Positions 9,030-18,788 of a DNA stretch of 64,000 nt are shown here, in pieces. Every line of letters starts with the position of its first letter. Position 1 is the first letter of the stretch. This stretch comes from an uncultured Sediminibacterium sp. GTDB lineage: Bacteria; Bacteroidota; Bacteroidia; Chitinophagales; Chitinophagaceae. Under the pieces are notes generated by a model. That model saw only the letters and a list, made by a program, of their open reading frames with translations, did no database searches and was not told the DNA's origin. Where the stretch lies: assembly GCA_937911175.1 (NCBI GenBank), contig CALDSE010000029.1, positions 1 to 64,000 on the forward strand. Direction: 5' to 3'. The translations under genes and the position numbers were made by a program.

Positions 9030-12000
9030 ATGATAACTAAGGCCGCCCAATTAAAGGCATTTGAAACCATTTACGAGAACTTAAATGCCCAACAAAAACT
9101 GGCCGTGGATACCATTGATGGTCCCGTGATGGTCATTGCAGGACCTGGTACGGGCAAGACGCAAATACTCGGCGCCCGCATTGGTAAAATACTTTTAGAA
9201 ACCGATACTGCTCCTGAAAATATATTATGCCTTACCTATACCGATGCCGGTGCTATTGCCATGCGCAAAAGATTAGTCGGTTTTATTGGGGCCAGCGCTT
9301 ATAAAGTGAATATTGCTACTTTCCATTCTTTTTGTAACGATATCATTCAAGATAATTTATACTTATTTGAAAAGCCCAGCCTGGATCCCATTTCAGAATT
9401 AGAAAAAATTGAGCTCTTAAAAAAACTTATCGATCAATTTGATAAAAACAATCCTTTAAAAAGATACCGAGGCGATGTATACTATGAAATGAATAACCTG
9501 AGCAGGTTATTTAGTGCCATGAAAAAAGAAGGATGGACCAGTACTTATTTAGTGGAACAAATTGAATGCTACATTACCGAAATTCCTACTAGAGATGAAT
9601 TTGTTTACAAGAAAAAATACAAACAGTTTGAAGCTGGTGCTTTAAAACAAGGACTAGTAGATGCTGCCATGGAAAAAATGGAAAAATTAAAAGCGGCCGT
9701 AATTGCTTTTGATGCTTACCAAGCATTGATGAAGTCCCATAGCAGGTATGATTTTGACGATATGATTAATTGGGTGATTACCGCTTTCAAAGAAAATAAA
9801 AACTTACTCGCGCAGTACCAGGAAAAATATTTATATATATTAGTAGATGAATACCAAGATACCAGCGGAACGCAAAATGAACTGGTACAATTATTAGTGA
9901 ACTATTGGGACCAGCCCAATTTATTTGTAGTGGGCGATGACGATCAAAGTATATTCAGGTTCCAAGGAGCCAATGTGGAGAATATGCTGCACTATCAAAA
10001 GCAGTACCATGCAGCCATAACTACCATTGTACTTGAAAATAATTATAGGTCTACGCAGCCTATTTTAAATGCTTCTACTTTATTAATTAATAATAATCAA
10101 GAAAGACTAATTAATAAAATGAAGGGGCTCTCTAAAAATTTAATTGCTGCCTTACCTGAAAATAAAAATATTGACATTGTTCCCTCTATTTATGCCTATA
10201 ACGACCCGCAAGAAGAAATGATAGGCATTGCAGAAAAAATTAATCAACTCATACAAGCAGGGACTCCACCAAAAGATATTGCGGTATTGTATAAAGAAAA
10301 TAAATACGGAGAAGAGATTGCGCATTTTTTACAACAAAAAAATATTCCTTTATTTAGTAAAAGAACGGCTAATTTATTTGACCAGGTACTCATTCAACAA
10401 ATCATAAGAATATTAGACTATCTCGCCTGCGAATGGGACCAACCCAATGAAGGGGCTAATTTATTATTTGAAATTTTACATTTCTCTTGGTGGAAAATTT
10501 CACCTATTACTATTGCGACATTAACTGTAGAAGCCAATCAACTAAAATATGCGCATCCGGAAAATACTTTTAGAAAAGTATTAATTGATAAAACAAAGGA
10601 GGTACAAACTGCTTTGTTTAGCGAAGGAGGCATGAGTGAAGTGGCCAAGGCCATGCAGGTATTAGAGGACCTTATGAGCCAGGTGGCCAATGTTACCTTG
10701 GTGAACTTAATAGAACAGGTCTTACAAAAAACAGGTATTATTCAAAATGTTTTAACGGGTCCGAATAAAAATCATGAGTTAAACTTAGTCAGTAGCTTTT
10801 TCGATTTTATTAAAGAGGAAACACATCGTCATCCAACACTGCATTTAAATAGTTTGGTAGATATGTTAAAACTGATGCGAAGAGAAGACATTCGTTTGCC
10901 TCTTCCTATTACCACAGGCTCTGATGCTGGCGTAAACTTATTAACTACCCATGGCAGTAAGGGTTTAGAATTTCAATATGTATTTTTAGCAGGCACCAAT
11001 GCGCAGTATTGGGAAAAGAAAAGAAGAACGGCCAGTGCAGGTTATACCCTACCCGATACGGTATTAAGTAGCTTAGAACATGCTGATGATAAAGAAGAGT
11101 TAAGAAGATTATTTTATGTAGCCATTACCAGGGCGAAACAATTTTTAACCATTTCTTATAGTCAATATAAGGCCGATGGCAAAGAGGCCGAGCCTAGTCA
11201 ATTTATTATTGAAGTCTTAGAAGGTAAAGAAGCGAATATTCAAAAAATAGAATTAGCGCAGGATATTAAAACGTCATATAAGTTGCTTCGTTTGCAAACT
11301 GCACCCATGCCGGAAATTCAACAACTAGAAGATGATTTTATCAATCCTAAACTAGAAAAGTTTTCGATGAATGTAACGGCATTGAATAATTATTTAAAAT
11401 GTCCTTTACATTTTTACTACAATAGTTTAATAAGAGTGCCTGCAGGTAAATCGGAGGCCACTACTTTTGGTTCAGCCATACACGATGCTTTGAATAAGTT
11501 ATTTAAGAAAATGCAAGAAGCGGGTAATAATAAATTCCCCGACACACAAACCCTTATTCAAGATTTTAACTATTACATGAATAGGCATCGAGAAGCCTTC
11601 ACGCAACAAGAGTTTAAGGATAAAACAGAATTAGGGGAAACGGTGCTTATCAAATATTATGATAGGTATATAAACGAATGGAATAAAGTAGTGTCTACAG
11701 AATTTAGAATTAATAATGTGGTGGTGAAAGAGATTCCTTTAAAAGGAACTATTGATAAAATTGAATTTAATGGAAAGCAGGTAGTAGTGGTAGATTACAA
11801 AACAGGTAATATTGAAAATGCAAGAGAAAAACTAAAAGGGCCAAATGAAAAAAATCCTTTAGGAGGAGATTATTGGAGACAGGCCGTATTTTATAAAATA
11901 CTACTGAACCACCATCCTAAAAATTGGGAAGTGACCACGGCCGAATTTGATTTCATAGAACCTAATAAGAAAAAGGAGTTTGAAAAAATTGCAGTGCCTA

Positions 12001-12185
12001 TTACAGATGCCGATATCACTACCGTGAGTCAACAAGTACAAATGGTCTGGAGTAAAATTCAAGCCAAAGATTTTTACACCGGTTGTGGTAAGGAAGATTG
12101 CCATTGGTGTAATTTTGTTAAAACAAACGAATTAGCAGTGGCCCTACATGAAATAAAAGCGGCCGCTGAATCAGACGAAGAATAA
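9030..12185 (+). CDS. UvrD/Rep-type helicase fused to a RecB-like Fe-S nuclease domain
   Basis: A 1051-residue superfamily-1A helicase: Q-motif LNAQQKLAV (18-26), Walker A GPGTGKT (38-44), Walker B VDEYQDT (Asp273/Glu274), motif III GDDDQSIFRFQGA, and the C-terminal motif RRLFYVAITRAKQF. The last ~270 residues are a PD-(D/E)XK nuclease (VVVDYKTG, Asp922 and Lys924) whose cysteines Cys791 (LKCPLHFYYN) and Cys1019/1024/1027 (GCGKEDCHWC) match the 4Fe-4S staple of AddB/RecB-type nucleases. This suggests end resection or repair in the cytoplasm. No AddA/AddB partner gene is adjacent. Downstream lies the Ig-like lipoprotein gene. Confidence 0.93.
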   Translation: MITKAAQLKAFETIYENLNAQQKLAVDTIDGPVMVIAGPGTGKTQILGARIGKILLETDTAPENILCLTYTDAGAIAMRKRLVGFIGASAYKVNIATFHSFCNDIIQDNLYLFEKPSLDPISELEKIELLKKLIDQFDKNNPLKRYRGDVYYEMNNLSRLFSAMKKEGWTSTYLVEQIECYITEIPTRDEFVYKKKYKQFEAGALKQGLVDAAMEKMEKLKAAVIAFDAYQALMKSHSRYDFDDMINWVITAFKENKNLLAQYQEKYLYILVDEYQDTSGTQNELVQLLVNYWDQPNLFVVGDDDQSIFRFQGANVENMLHYQKQYHAAITTIVLENNYRSTQPILNASTLLINNNQERLINKMKGLSKNLIAALPENKNIDIVPSIYAYNDPQEEMIGIAEKINQLIQAGTPPKDIAVLYKENKYGEEIAHFLQQKNIPLFSKRTANLFDQVLIQQIIRILDYLACEWDQPNEGANLLFEILHFSWWKISPITIATLTVEANQLKYAHPENTFRKVLIDKTKEVQTALFSEGGMSEVAKAMQVLEDLMSQVANVTLVNLIEQVLQKTGIIQNVLTGPNKNHELNLVSSFFDFIKEETHRHPTLHLNSLVDMLKLMRREDIRLPLPITTGSDAGVNLLTTHGSKGLEFQYVFLAGTNAQYWEKKRRTASAGYTLPDTVLSSLEHADDKEELRRLFYVAITRAKQFLTISYSQYKADGKEAEPSQFIIEVLEGKEANIQKIELAQDIKTSYKLLRLQTAPMPEIQQLEDDFINPKLEKFSMNVTALNNYLKCPLHFYYNSLIRVPAGKSEATTFGSAIHDALNKLFKKMQEAGNNKFPDTQTLIQDFNYYMNRHREAFTQQEFKDKTELGETVLIKYYDRYINEWNKVVSTEFRINNVVVKEIPLKGTIDKIEFNGKQVVVVDYKTGNIENAREKLKGPNEKNPLGGDYWRQAVFYKILLNHHPKNWEVTTAEFDFIEPNKKKEFEKIAVPITDADITTVSQQVQMVWSKIQAKDFYTGCGKEDCHWCNFVKTNELAVALHEIKAAAESDEE

Positions 12186-12205
12186 ATCAATTAAGTTTGC
12201 ATTCT

Positions 12206-13621
12206 ATGAGGAAGTTTTCAATACTGAAATTAGGGGTCCTGGCTATTTGGGCGCTTTCAAGCATCATGCAATTAGAAGGTTGCGCCAATATCGTACCTCC
12301 TAGTGGCGGACCTAAAGATAGTTTACCTCCCTACTTAATTACAGCAAGGCCCATTGATTCTGCACTAGGTGTGTTCCCTAAAGAAATTTTAGTAGGCTTT
12401 AACGAATTTATTACCACTACTTCTATTCAAGAAAATTTAATTGTCTCTCCTACTTTAAAAAATACCCCCCTCATTGATGCGCGTTTAAATAGTATAAAAA
12501 TAAGAATTGCCGATACTTTATTAAATAATACCACTTATAGTATACAATTTGGCGATGCCATTAAAGATGTGAATGAAGGTAATATCTTAAAAAACTTTAC
12601 TTATGTGTTTAGTACCGGTACTCGTTTAGATACCGGAAAAATAAAGGGTAAGGTAATGCTTGCCGAAAGCGGCAGAGTGGATAGTACTTTTGTGGTGATA
12701 TTGCAACCTGCGGGCAAAGACTCTGCTATTTTTAAAGAGCGTCCTAATTATTATACCAAGCTGAATGGCAAAGGACAGTTTAGTTTTAATTTTTTACCAA
12801 AAGGCGCCTATAATATTTTTGTACTCCCTAACGATTACACTAAAAAGTACGACGATAGCACTAAGTTTTTTGCTTTTCTAGATAGCGCTATTAGTATTGA
12901 AACGACAAAGGACTCCCTTCAACTATATGCATTTCAAGGAGCTAAAAAGCAAGTTAAAATAAAGTCGAGCAGTACTTTAAAAGTCACAAAAAAAACGGGC
13001 GCCATTTTAAAATACAATAAAGATTTTGACGGAAGCGAACAAGATATTTTACATCCCTTACACTTAACCTTTGAAACGCCCATACATTTCAATGATAGCT
13101 TCCCTATTGCTTTGTGTGATACATTTAATAAAAAACTAGCGGGTTCTAGTATAAGCATTGATACAGCACATCCTGAAACCATTATTGTTTCTTATCCATG
13201 GAAATTTGCCACCAAGTATCGACTCATTATTCCGCAGGCCTCCATTAAAGATTCACTTAATAATATTCTAGTAAAAACAGATACCCTGGCCTTTATTACA
13301 AAAAATGAAGAGGCTTATAATAGTGCTACTATTCGAATTAAGGATTTTGAAAATTTAAAAAATCCAATACTGCAATTAAGCAAGGAGGATAAAGTAAAAT
13401 TTAGCTACCCTATTGTTTCAGCCCTTCTTACTATTAAACAATTACCTCTTGGAGAATATACCCTTAGTCTATTATTAGATAATAATAATAATGGCAAATG
13501 GGATACAGGCGCTTATTATGGTAAGCAAAAGCTACAGCCTGAAATAGTGCAATGGTTTTCTACTCCTCTAAATATTAGGGCCAATTGGGAGAATGAAATA
13601 AATTTAATTTTAAATAAGTAA
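12206..13621 (+). CDS. Ig-like-domain lipoprotein (Bacteroidota conserved)
   Basis: The chosen ATG gives an N-terminal signal with lipobox LEGC, Cys at residue 26 (with an upstream TTG start at 12197 the Cys would be residue 29). The mature protein opens with IVPPSGGPKDSLPPYLITARPID, the hallmark of a Bacteroidota lipoprotein family with an Ig-like (SbsA-type) domain (about 35-130: ILVGFNEFITTTSIQENLIVSPTLKN, DTLLNNTTYSIQFGDAIKDVNEGN). Further beta-rich segments fill the rest. It is probably anchored to the outer membrane. It follows the helicase by 20 bases and precedes recR by about 20, so all three may share one transcript. Function unknown. Confidence 0.8.
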   Translation: MRKFSILKLGVLAIWALSSIMQLEGCANIVPPSGGPKDSLPPYLITARPIDSALGVFPKEILVGFNEFITTTSIQENLIVSPTLKNTPLIDARLNSIKIRIADTLLNNTTYSIQFGDAIKDVNEGNILKNFTYVFSTGTRLDTGKIKGKVMLAESGRVDSTFVVILQPAGKDSAIFKERPNYYTKLNGKGQFSFNFLPKGAYNIFVLPNDYTKKYDDSTKFFAFLDSAISIETTKDSLQLYAFQGAKKQVKIKSSSTLKVTKKTGAILKYNKDFDGSEQDILHPLHLTFETPIHFNDSFPIALCDTFNKKLAGSSISIDTAHPETIIVSYPWKFATKYRLIIPQASIKDSLNNILVKTDTLAFITKNEEAYNSATIRIKDFENLKNPILQLSKEDKVKFSYPIVSALLTIKQLPLGEYTLSLLLDNNNNGKWDTGAYYGKQKLQPEIVQWFSTPLNIRANWENEINLILNK

Positions 13622-13642
13622 TTTTACAGCTAGTATAACAAT

Positions 13643-14257
13643 ATGCAATTACCTTCTACTTTATTAGAAAACGCAGTGGCCGAATTTGCCAAGCTACCAG
13701 GCATTGGTAAAAAAACCGCACTACGATTGGTATTGCATTTATTAAAACAAGAGCAGGACGTCACCAATAATTTTAGTGAGGTATTAAAAAAAATGCGCAA
13801 GGAAATTCAATTCTGTCAAAAATGTTATAATATCAGCGATGGTACTATTTGTTCTATTTGTGCGAATTCAGGCAGACAAAAAAATACGATTTGCGTGGTG
13901 GAAAATATTAGAGACGTAATAGCGATAGAAAATACACAGCAATTTAATGGAACCTATCATGTACTAGGGGGTATCATTTCTCCTTTAGATGGAATTGGCC
14001 CTGAGCAATTGACCATTGACCCACTTATTGAAAGAGTTAAAAAAGATAAAGTAACAGAATTGGTTTTTGCATTGAATCCCAATATTCAAGGCGATACCAC
14101 CATTTATTATATTCAAAAAAAGCTTGGACCCAGCACTTGTATGATTACCACTATTGCAAGAGGCATTGCCTTTGGGGGAGAACTAGAATATGCCGACGAA
14201 ATGACCCTAGGCAAGAGCATATCCAACCGCCAACCTATACACCAGTATATAAAATAG
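13643..14257 (+). CDS. recR: Recombination mediator RecR
   Basis: Acts with RecF/RecO at gapped DNA to load RecA. A helix-hairpin-helix (FAKLPGIGKKTALRLVLHLL, 15-34) is followed by the C4 zinc finger Cys58/Cys61/Cys70/Cys73, the Toprim domain (ICVVENIRDVIAIENT and the segment YHVLGGIISPLDGIGPEQL), and the C-terminal TTIARGIAFGGELEYADE. At 204 residues it is full length and all motifs are intact. It lies downstream of the repair helicase, so it belongs to a DNA-repair neighbourhood, though RecF and RecO are not in view. Confidence 0.97.
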   Translation: MQLPSTLLENAVAEFAKLPGIGKKTALRLVLHLLKQEQDVTNNFSEVLKKMRKEIQFCQKCYNISDGTICSICANSGRQKNTICVVENIRDVIAIENTQQFNGTYHVLGGIISPLDGIGPEQLTIDPLIERVKKDKVTELVFALNPNIQGDTTIYYIQKKLGPSTCMITTIARGIAFGGELEYADEMTLGKSISNRQPIHQYIK

Positions 14258-14302
14258 GCAAATTCAACTGAATTATATAATTTTGATGTTCAAACATTAA
14301 GT

Positions 14303-14833
14303 ATGAGAATAATATTCGTTTTTTTATGCAGCATTATTGTAAGTAGTTCTTTAGTGGCTCAAAAAAATTATAGTACCACCAAGGCAGAAGTACATTTTAT
14401 AGCTGTCGACGATAGCGATATTGATGCCGTGAATAAAAATGCAGTATGTCGTCTACAATCCAATGGGGATTTGAGTTTCATCATGCTTATCAAAGACTTT
14501 ACATTTGAAATGGAAGGCATGCAAAAACATTTTAATGAAGAATATTTAGAAAGCGATCAATTTCCTCGTGCTTTTTTTAATGGCAAGATCACAAATTTTT
14601 CTACTGTTAATTTTGCCAAGGATGGCAAGTACCCTATCACGGTAACAGGTACTATGCAAGTACATGGAGTGAATAAAGCCATGCAAACCAGTGGGATGAT
14701 AGAAATTAAAAACGGCCTACCCATTGCCACTGCAAAGTTTACTGTCACTCTAAAAGACTTTAAAATTGGAGGCATTTTAATTAAAATGGTAGCCGATAAA
14801 ATCAATATCGATATTAATGCTGCCTTACTCTAA
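14303..14833 (+). CDS. YceI-family secreted lipid-binding-like protein
   Basis: A Sec signal (1-19, SSSLVAQ) leads into a small beta-barrel of about 155 residues with the YceI-like pattern: YSTTKAEVHFIAVDDSDIDAVNK, MQKHFNEEYLESDQFPRAFF, and VTGTMQVHGVNKAMQTSGMIEI. The E. coli YceI fold binds polyisoprenoid-type lipids. Ligand and role here are unknown. The region before it contains TAATTTTG at 14278-14285, a plausible -7 element. It stands alone between recR and the metH leader. Confidence 0.88.
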   Translation: MRIIFVFLCSIIVSSSLVAQKNYSTTKAEVHFIAVDDSDIDAVNKNAVCRLQSNGDLSFIMLIKDFTFEMEGMQKHFNEEYLESDQFPRAFFNGKITNFSTVNFAKDGKYPITVTGTMQVHGVNKAMQTSGMIEIKNGLPIATAKFTVTLKDFKIGGILIKMVADKINIDINAALL

Positions 14834-14862
14834 GCAAGCATTTTAGCATAAATAGGGCTTTA

Positions 14863-14894
14863 TTTGGCTGTAAAGCAATAGTGTATTAACTTTG
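14863..14894 (+). promoter_or_regulatory. Bacteroidota-type promoter for metH
   Basis: TTTG at 14863-14866 is separated by 20 bases from TAACTTTG (14887-14894). This fits the TTTG / TAnnTTTG consensus very well and predicts transcription starting near 14898-14902, leaving an untranslated leader of about 145 bases before the metH start. Confidence 0.65.
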
Positions 14895-14903
14895 CTCCGC
14901 ATT

Positions 14904-14964
14904 GCAGGCGGATTTGTTTATTGTTCAACCTGCTTTCCGAAAGGAAAAAAAAGAACTAATAAAC
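14904..14964 (+). promoter_or_regulatory. Structured metH leader, candidate H-type pseudoknot riboswitch
   Basis: Stem 1: GCAGG (14904-14908) pairs with CCTGC (14929-14933). Its loop holds GTTTATTGTTC (14916-14926), which can pair with GAACTAATAAAC (14953-14964; one bulge), giving a crossed, pseudoknot topology. Between them lies a perfect TTTCC-GAAA-GGAAA hairpin (14934-14947). The topology resembles SAM-II riboswitches, which also precede methionine genes, but I cannot match its conserved core base by base. An alternative hairpin TCCGC/GCGGA (14896-14912) overlaps stem 1 and could be a competing state. Confidence 0.4.
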
Positions 14965-15045
14965 GATACTATTTACACCCCCCACTATTTAATAGTATTA
15001 TTAGTTGTTCTATTTTCTTTTGGATACATGCATAAAAATTTATTT

Positions 15046-16059
15046 ATGTCAATTCAAGAGACACTCAAAAAAAGAATTTTGGTTATTGATGGTGCCATGG
15101 GCACTATGATTCAGCGCCATAAATTAACGGAAGCCGATTACCGCGGCACAAGGTTTGCCGACTGGCCTTCAGACCTTAAAGGCAATAACGATTTATTATG
15201 CATTACACAACCCGCCATTGTTACGGGTATTCATTTGCAATATTTAGAAGCAGGTGCCGATATTGTTGAAACCAATACTTTCAGTAGCACTTCTATTGCT
15301 ATGGCCGATTATGATATGCAATCATTGGCTTATGAATTAAATGTAGCAGCGGCTAAATGTGCGCAGGAAGCTATTAAACAATACAAATCAAAACATCCTA
15401 ACGCAACAGAGAAATATATTGCAGGTGCTATTGGACCTTTAAATAAAACTTTAAGTTTATCGCCGGATGTAAATAATCCAGGTTTTCGCGCGGTTACTTT
15501 TGATGAAGTAGTACTAGCCTATACCGAACAAATACGTGGGCTGGTGGATGGTGGCGTAGATATCATTTTAATTGAAACTATTTTTGATACCTTAAATGCA
15601 AAGGCCGCGATATTCGCAGTGAAAGAATATTTTAGAAAAGAAGGCAAGCCTGAATTACCCATGATGATAAGTGGTACCATCACCGATGCATCAGGTAGAA
15701 CTTTAAGTGGTCAAACCTTATCCGCATTCTATACTTCTATTGAACATGCTAAGCCTTTAAGTGTTGGCTTAAACTGCGCTTTAGGGGCACAAGAAATGAG
15801 AAGCCATATTGAAGAACTTGCACAAATAGCCACCTGTTATACATCGGCCTATCCCAATGCTGGCCTACCCAATGCCATGGGTGAGTACGATGAGCAGCCA
15901 CATGAAACAGCTCATTTTATTGAGGACTGGGCTAAAAATAAATTTGTCAATATTGTAGGAGGCTGTTGTGGCACCACCCCAGATCATATTAAACATATAG
16001 CGGATAATGTAAAAAATATTACACCCCGCACGCTACCTATTCAAGACCCAACTATTTAA
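15046..16059 (+). CDS. metH: Homocysteine S-methyltransferase module (N-terminal MetH, split)
   Basis: Binds homocysteine and zinc and transfers a methyl group onto it; the B12 partner module is the next gene. I start at the ATG at 15046 ([23 protein letters not shown]), since the family begins there. The upstream in-frame extension to 14902 is hydrophobic and family-atypical. The zinc thiols are Cys244 ([10 protein letters not shown]), Cys307 and Cys308 ([10 protein letters not shown]). At 337 residues it equals the first domain of full-length MetH. The second half begins 3 bases after its stop, so the two subunits are almost certainly made together. Confidence 0.93.
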   Translation: MSIQETLKKRILVIDGAMGTMIQRHKLTEADYRGTRFADWPSDLKGNNDLLCITQPAIVTGIHLQYLEAGADIVETNTFSSTSIAMADYDMQSLAYELNVAAAKCAQEAIKQYKSKHPNATEKYIAGAIGPLNKTLSLSPDVNNPGFRAVTFDEVVLAYTEQIRGLVDGGVDIILIETIFDTLNAKAAIFAVKEYFRKEGKPELPMMISGTITDASGRTLSGQTLSAFYTSIEHAKPLSVGLNCALGAQEMRSHIEELAQIATCYTSAYPNAGLPNAMGEYDEQPHETAHFIEDWAKNKFVNIVGGCCGTTPDHIKHIADNVKNITPRTLPIQDPTI

Positions 16060-16062
16060 ATT

Positions 16063-18774
16063 ATGAGTGAAGAAATAATACATATTAAACCTTATTTAAG
16101 ATTAGCAGGATTAGAACCTTTGATTATTCGTCCTGAAACTAATTTTGTAAACGTAGGTGAAAGAACCAATGTAACAGGTTCTAAGAAATTTGCAAGACTT
16201 ATTAAAGACAATAAATACGAAGAAGCTTTATCAGTAGCTAGAAGTCAGGTAGAAAGTGGTGCACAAATTATTGATGTAAATATGGACGACGCCTTATTAG
16301 AAGGGGTTGCTGCCATGACTACTTTTTTAAACTTAATACAAAGCGAACCAGATATTGCCAAGATACCTATCATGATTGATAGTTCTAAATTTGAAATTAT
16401 TGAAGCGGGTTTAAAATGTGTGCAAGGAAAATGTATAGTGAACTCTATTTCCATGAAGGAAGGAGAAGCTAAGTTTATTGAGCAAGCATATATTTGTAAA
16501 GCCTTTGGTGCAGCCGTAATTGTAATGGCTTTTGATGAAAAAGGACAGGCCGATACCAAGGACCGTAAAATTGAAATTTGTTCTCGCGCTTATAAAATTT
16601 TAGTAGAACAAGTAGGATTTGATCCTCAAGATATTATTTTCGATCCCAATATTTTTGCAGTAGCCACAGGTATTGAAGAACATAATAATTATGCAGTAGA
16701 TTTTATTGAAGCTACGCGCGTTATTAAAGAAAGAATGCCACTTGCTAAAGTAAGTGGGGGTGTATCGAATGTATCTTTCTCTTTTAGAGGAAATGATGCA
16801 GTGCGCGAATCCATTCATGCTGTATTCTTATTCCACGCCGTTAAAGCGGGTATGGATATGGGTATTGTGAATGCAGGTCAATTAGAAGTCTATGATGAAA
16901 TTGAACCTACTTTAAGAAACTTATGCGAAGATGTAATACTCAATAGAAATAACGATAACAACGAAGCGACTGAAGCCTTGATTCAATATGCAGATACTGT
17001 ACAAGCAAAAGGCAAGGTGGAAGTAAAGAGTGCTGCATGGAGAGAAGGCACCGTAGAAGAAAGATTAGCGCATTCATTAATTAATGGTATTACCGATTTT
17101 ATTGACGCCGATACAGAAGAAGCAAGATTACAATACAGCGAACCCTTAGAAGTCATTGAAGGACCACTGATGGCGGGCATGAACCAAGTGGGTGATTTAT
17201 TTGGTGCAGGAAAAATGTTTTTACCGCAGGTGGTAAAAAGTGCAAGGGTAATGAAAAAAAGTGTGGCTGTGTTAACACCCTTTATTGAAGCAGAAAAAGA
17301 AAGAAAAAAATTAGCCTCTATAAACCCGAATGGGGCAAGCAAGGGACCTGCTAAAATATTATTAGCCACTGTGAAAGGCGATGTGCATGATATTGGAAAA
17401 AATATTGTGGGTGTGGTACTCGGTTGTAATGGTTATGAAATTATTGATTTAGGAGTGATGGTCGCTGCCGATAAAATTTTAACAGAAGCGCAAAAGCAGG
17501 AGGTAGATATTATTGGACTCAGTGGACTTATTACGCCTTCTTTAGATGAGATGGTGTATATCGCTAAAGAAATGAAACGTAGAGGAATGACTATTCCACT
17601 TATGATTGGAGGTGCTACTACTTCTCGTATGCATACTGCCGTAAAAATTGCACCTGAATATGGTGATGGTGTAATACATGTATTAGACGCCTCCAGAAGT
17701 GTAACGGTGGCTGGTTCATTATTAAACAAAGACCAGAAAGCCCCTTTCTTATTAGAATTAGAAAAAGCCTATGCAGGACTGAAATCCGATTTTGACAATA
17801 AAAAAACAACCAAGCAGTCACTTAGCTATGCGGACGCTTTACAAAACAAAGCCATCATTGATTGGGAAAATTTTAAAGTGGTAGCGCCTAGTTTTACGGG
17901 TAATAAAGCCATAGAGATAAACGACTTATCGGAACTTGTAGACTATATCGATTGGAAACCCTTCTTCATTGCCTGGGAATTACATGGTAATTTCCCTGCT
18001 ATTTTAACAGACAAGGTAGTAGGAGAAGTAGCTACCAAATTATATGCCGATGCGCAAAAATTATTAAAGCAAATTGTTGAAGAGAAATGGCTAACCGCCA
18101 AAGGAGCCATAGGCTTCTGGCCAGCCAGTTCCCATAACGATGATGTAGTTGTAGAAAATGGTAAAGAAAAACTATCCTTACATTTTTTAAGACAGCAAGC
18201 TAAAAAAACAGTGGGTCAACCCAATTATTCATTGGCCGATTTTATTTGCCCAGCTGCTGAAAATAAAAAAGACTTTATAGGTGCCTTTGCAGTTACCATT
18301 CATGGTATTGAAAAACATATCAAGCATTTTGAAGAAAACTTAGACGACTACAATAAAATTATTTTGCAAGCCTTGGCCGATAGACTAGCAGAAGCCTTTG
18401 CAGAATACTTACACGCTAAAACTAGAAAAGAATATTGGGGCTATGCGGCGGATGAAACTTTAAACAATGAATCTTTAATTAGTGAGCAGTATGTAGGCAT
18501 TCGTCCTGCACCAGGTTATCCTGCTTGCCCAGACCATACCGAAAAATATACTTTGTTTAATTTATTAGACGCCGAAAAAAATACGGGCATTAGTTTAACA
18601 GAAAGTTTAGCCATGTATCCAGCCTCTAGTGTTTGTGGTTGGTATTTTGCGAATCCACAAAGTCAATATTTTGGATTAGGTAAAATTAATCAGGACCAAG
18701 TATTAGATTATACGAAAAGAAAAGATAAGCCATTAGAATATATCACAAGGTGGTTACAGCCTGTAATAGACTAA
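16063..18774 (+). CDS. metH: Methionine synthase, folate/B12/reactivation modules
   Basis: Takes the methyl group from methyltetrahydrofolate via cobalamin and passes it to the partner module. Pterin-binding TIM barrel about 20-270 ([14 protein letters not shown]), then the cap and B12 domain with the DVHDIG motif (Asp440-x-His442) for the axial cobalamin ligand. The C-terminal activation domain (about 580-903) carries [15 protein letters not shown], the S-adenosylmethionine-binding stretch used in reductive reactivation. At 903 residues it matches MetH minus its first domain. A separate gene for the homocysteine module occurs in many bacteria and is not a frameshift here, because the two frames are clean and separated by 3 bases. 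Confidence 0.95.
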   Translation: MSEEIIHIKPYLRLAGLEPLIIRPETNFVNVGERTNVTGSKKFARLIKDNKYEEALSVARSQVESGAQIIDVNMDDALLEGVAAMTTFLNLIQSEPDIAKIPIMIDSSKFEIIEAGLKCVQGKCIVNSISMKEGEAKFIEQAYICKAFGAAVIVMAFDEKGQADTKDRKIEICSRAYKILVEQVGFDPQDIIFDPNIFAVATGIEEHNNYAVDFIEATRVIKERMPLAKVSGGVSNVSFSFRGNDAVRESIHAVFLFHAVKAGMDMGIVNAGQLEVYDEIEPTLRNLCEDVILNRNNDNNEATEALIQYADTVQAKGKVEVKSAAWREGTVEERLAHSLINGITDFIDADTEEARLQYSEPLEVIEGPLMAGMNQVGDLFGAGKMFLPQVVKSARVMKKSVAVLTPFIEAEKERKKLASINPNGASKGPAKILLATVKGDVHDIGKNIVGVVLGCNGYEIIDLGVMVAADKILTEAQKQEVDIIGLSGLITPSLDEMVYIAKEMKRRGMTIPLMIGGATTSRMHTAVKIAPEYGDGVIHVLDASRSVTVAGSLLNKDQKAPFLLELEKAYAGLKSDFDNKKTTKQSLSYADALQNKAIIDWENFKVVAPSFTGNKAIEINDLSELVDYIDWKPFFIAWELHGNFPAILTDKVVGEVATKLYADAQKLLKQIVEEKWLTAKGAIGFWPASSHNDDVVVENGKEKLSLHFLRQQAKKTVGQPNYSLADFICPAAENKKDFIGAFAVTIHGIEKHIKHFEENLDDYNKIILQALADRLAEAFAEYLHAKTRKEYWGYAADETLNNESLISEQYVGIRPAPGYPACPDHTEKYTLFNLLDAEKNTGISLTESLAMYPASSVCGWYFANPQSQYFGLGKINQDQVLDYTKRKDKPLEYITRWLQPVID

Positions 18775-18788
18775 CAATAGTCTTATAA

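Noticed and set aside
14902-15045. In-frame 48-residue hydrophobic N-terminal extension of the metH homocysteine module
   Set aside because: It overlaps the predicted leader and transcription start, and the family starts at the later ATG; an extension would be membrane-like and atypical.
14834-15045. S-box (SAM-I) or cobalamin riboswitch at metH
   Set aside because: I found none of the conserved core sequences of either class. Only the pseudoknot drawing remains as a candidate.
15046-18774. metH frameshift pseudogene
   Set aside because: Both frames are full, end in normal stops 3 bases from the next start and carry all key motifs, so it is a two-gene enzyme.
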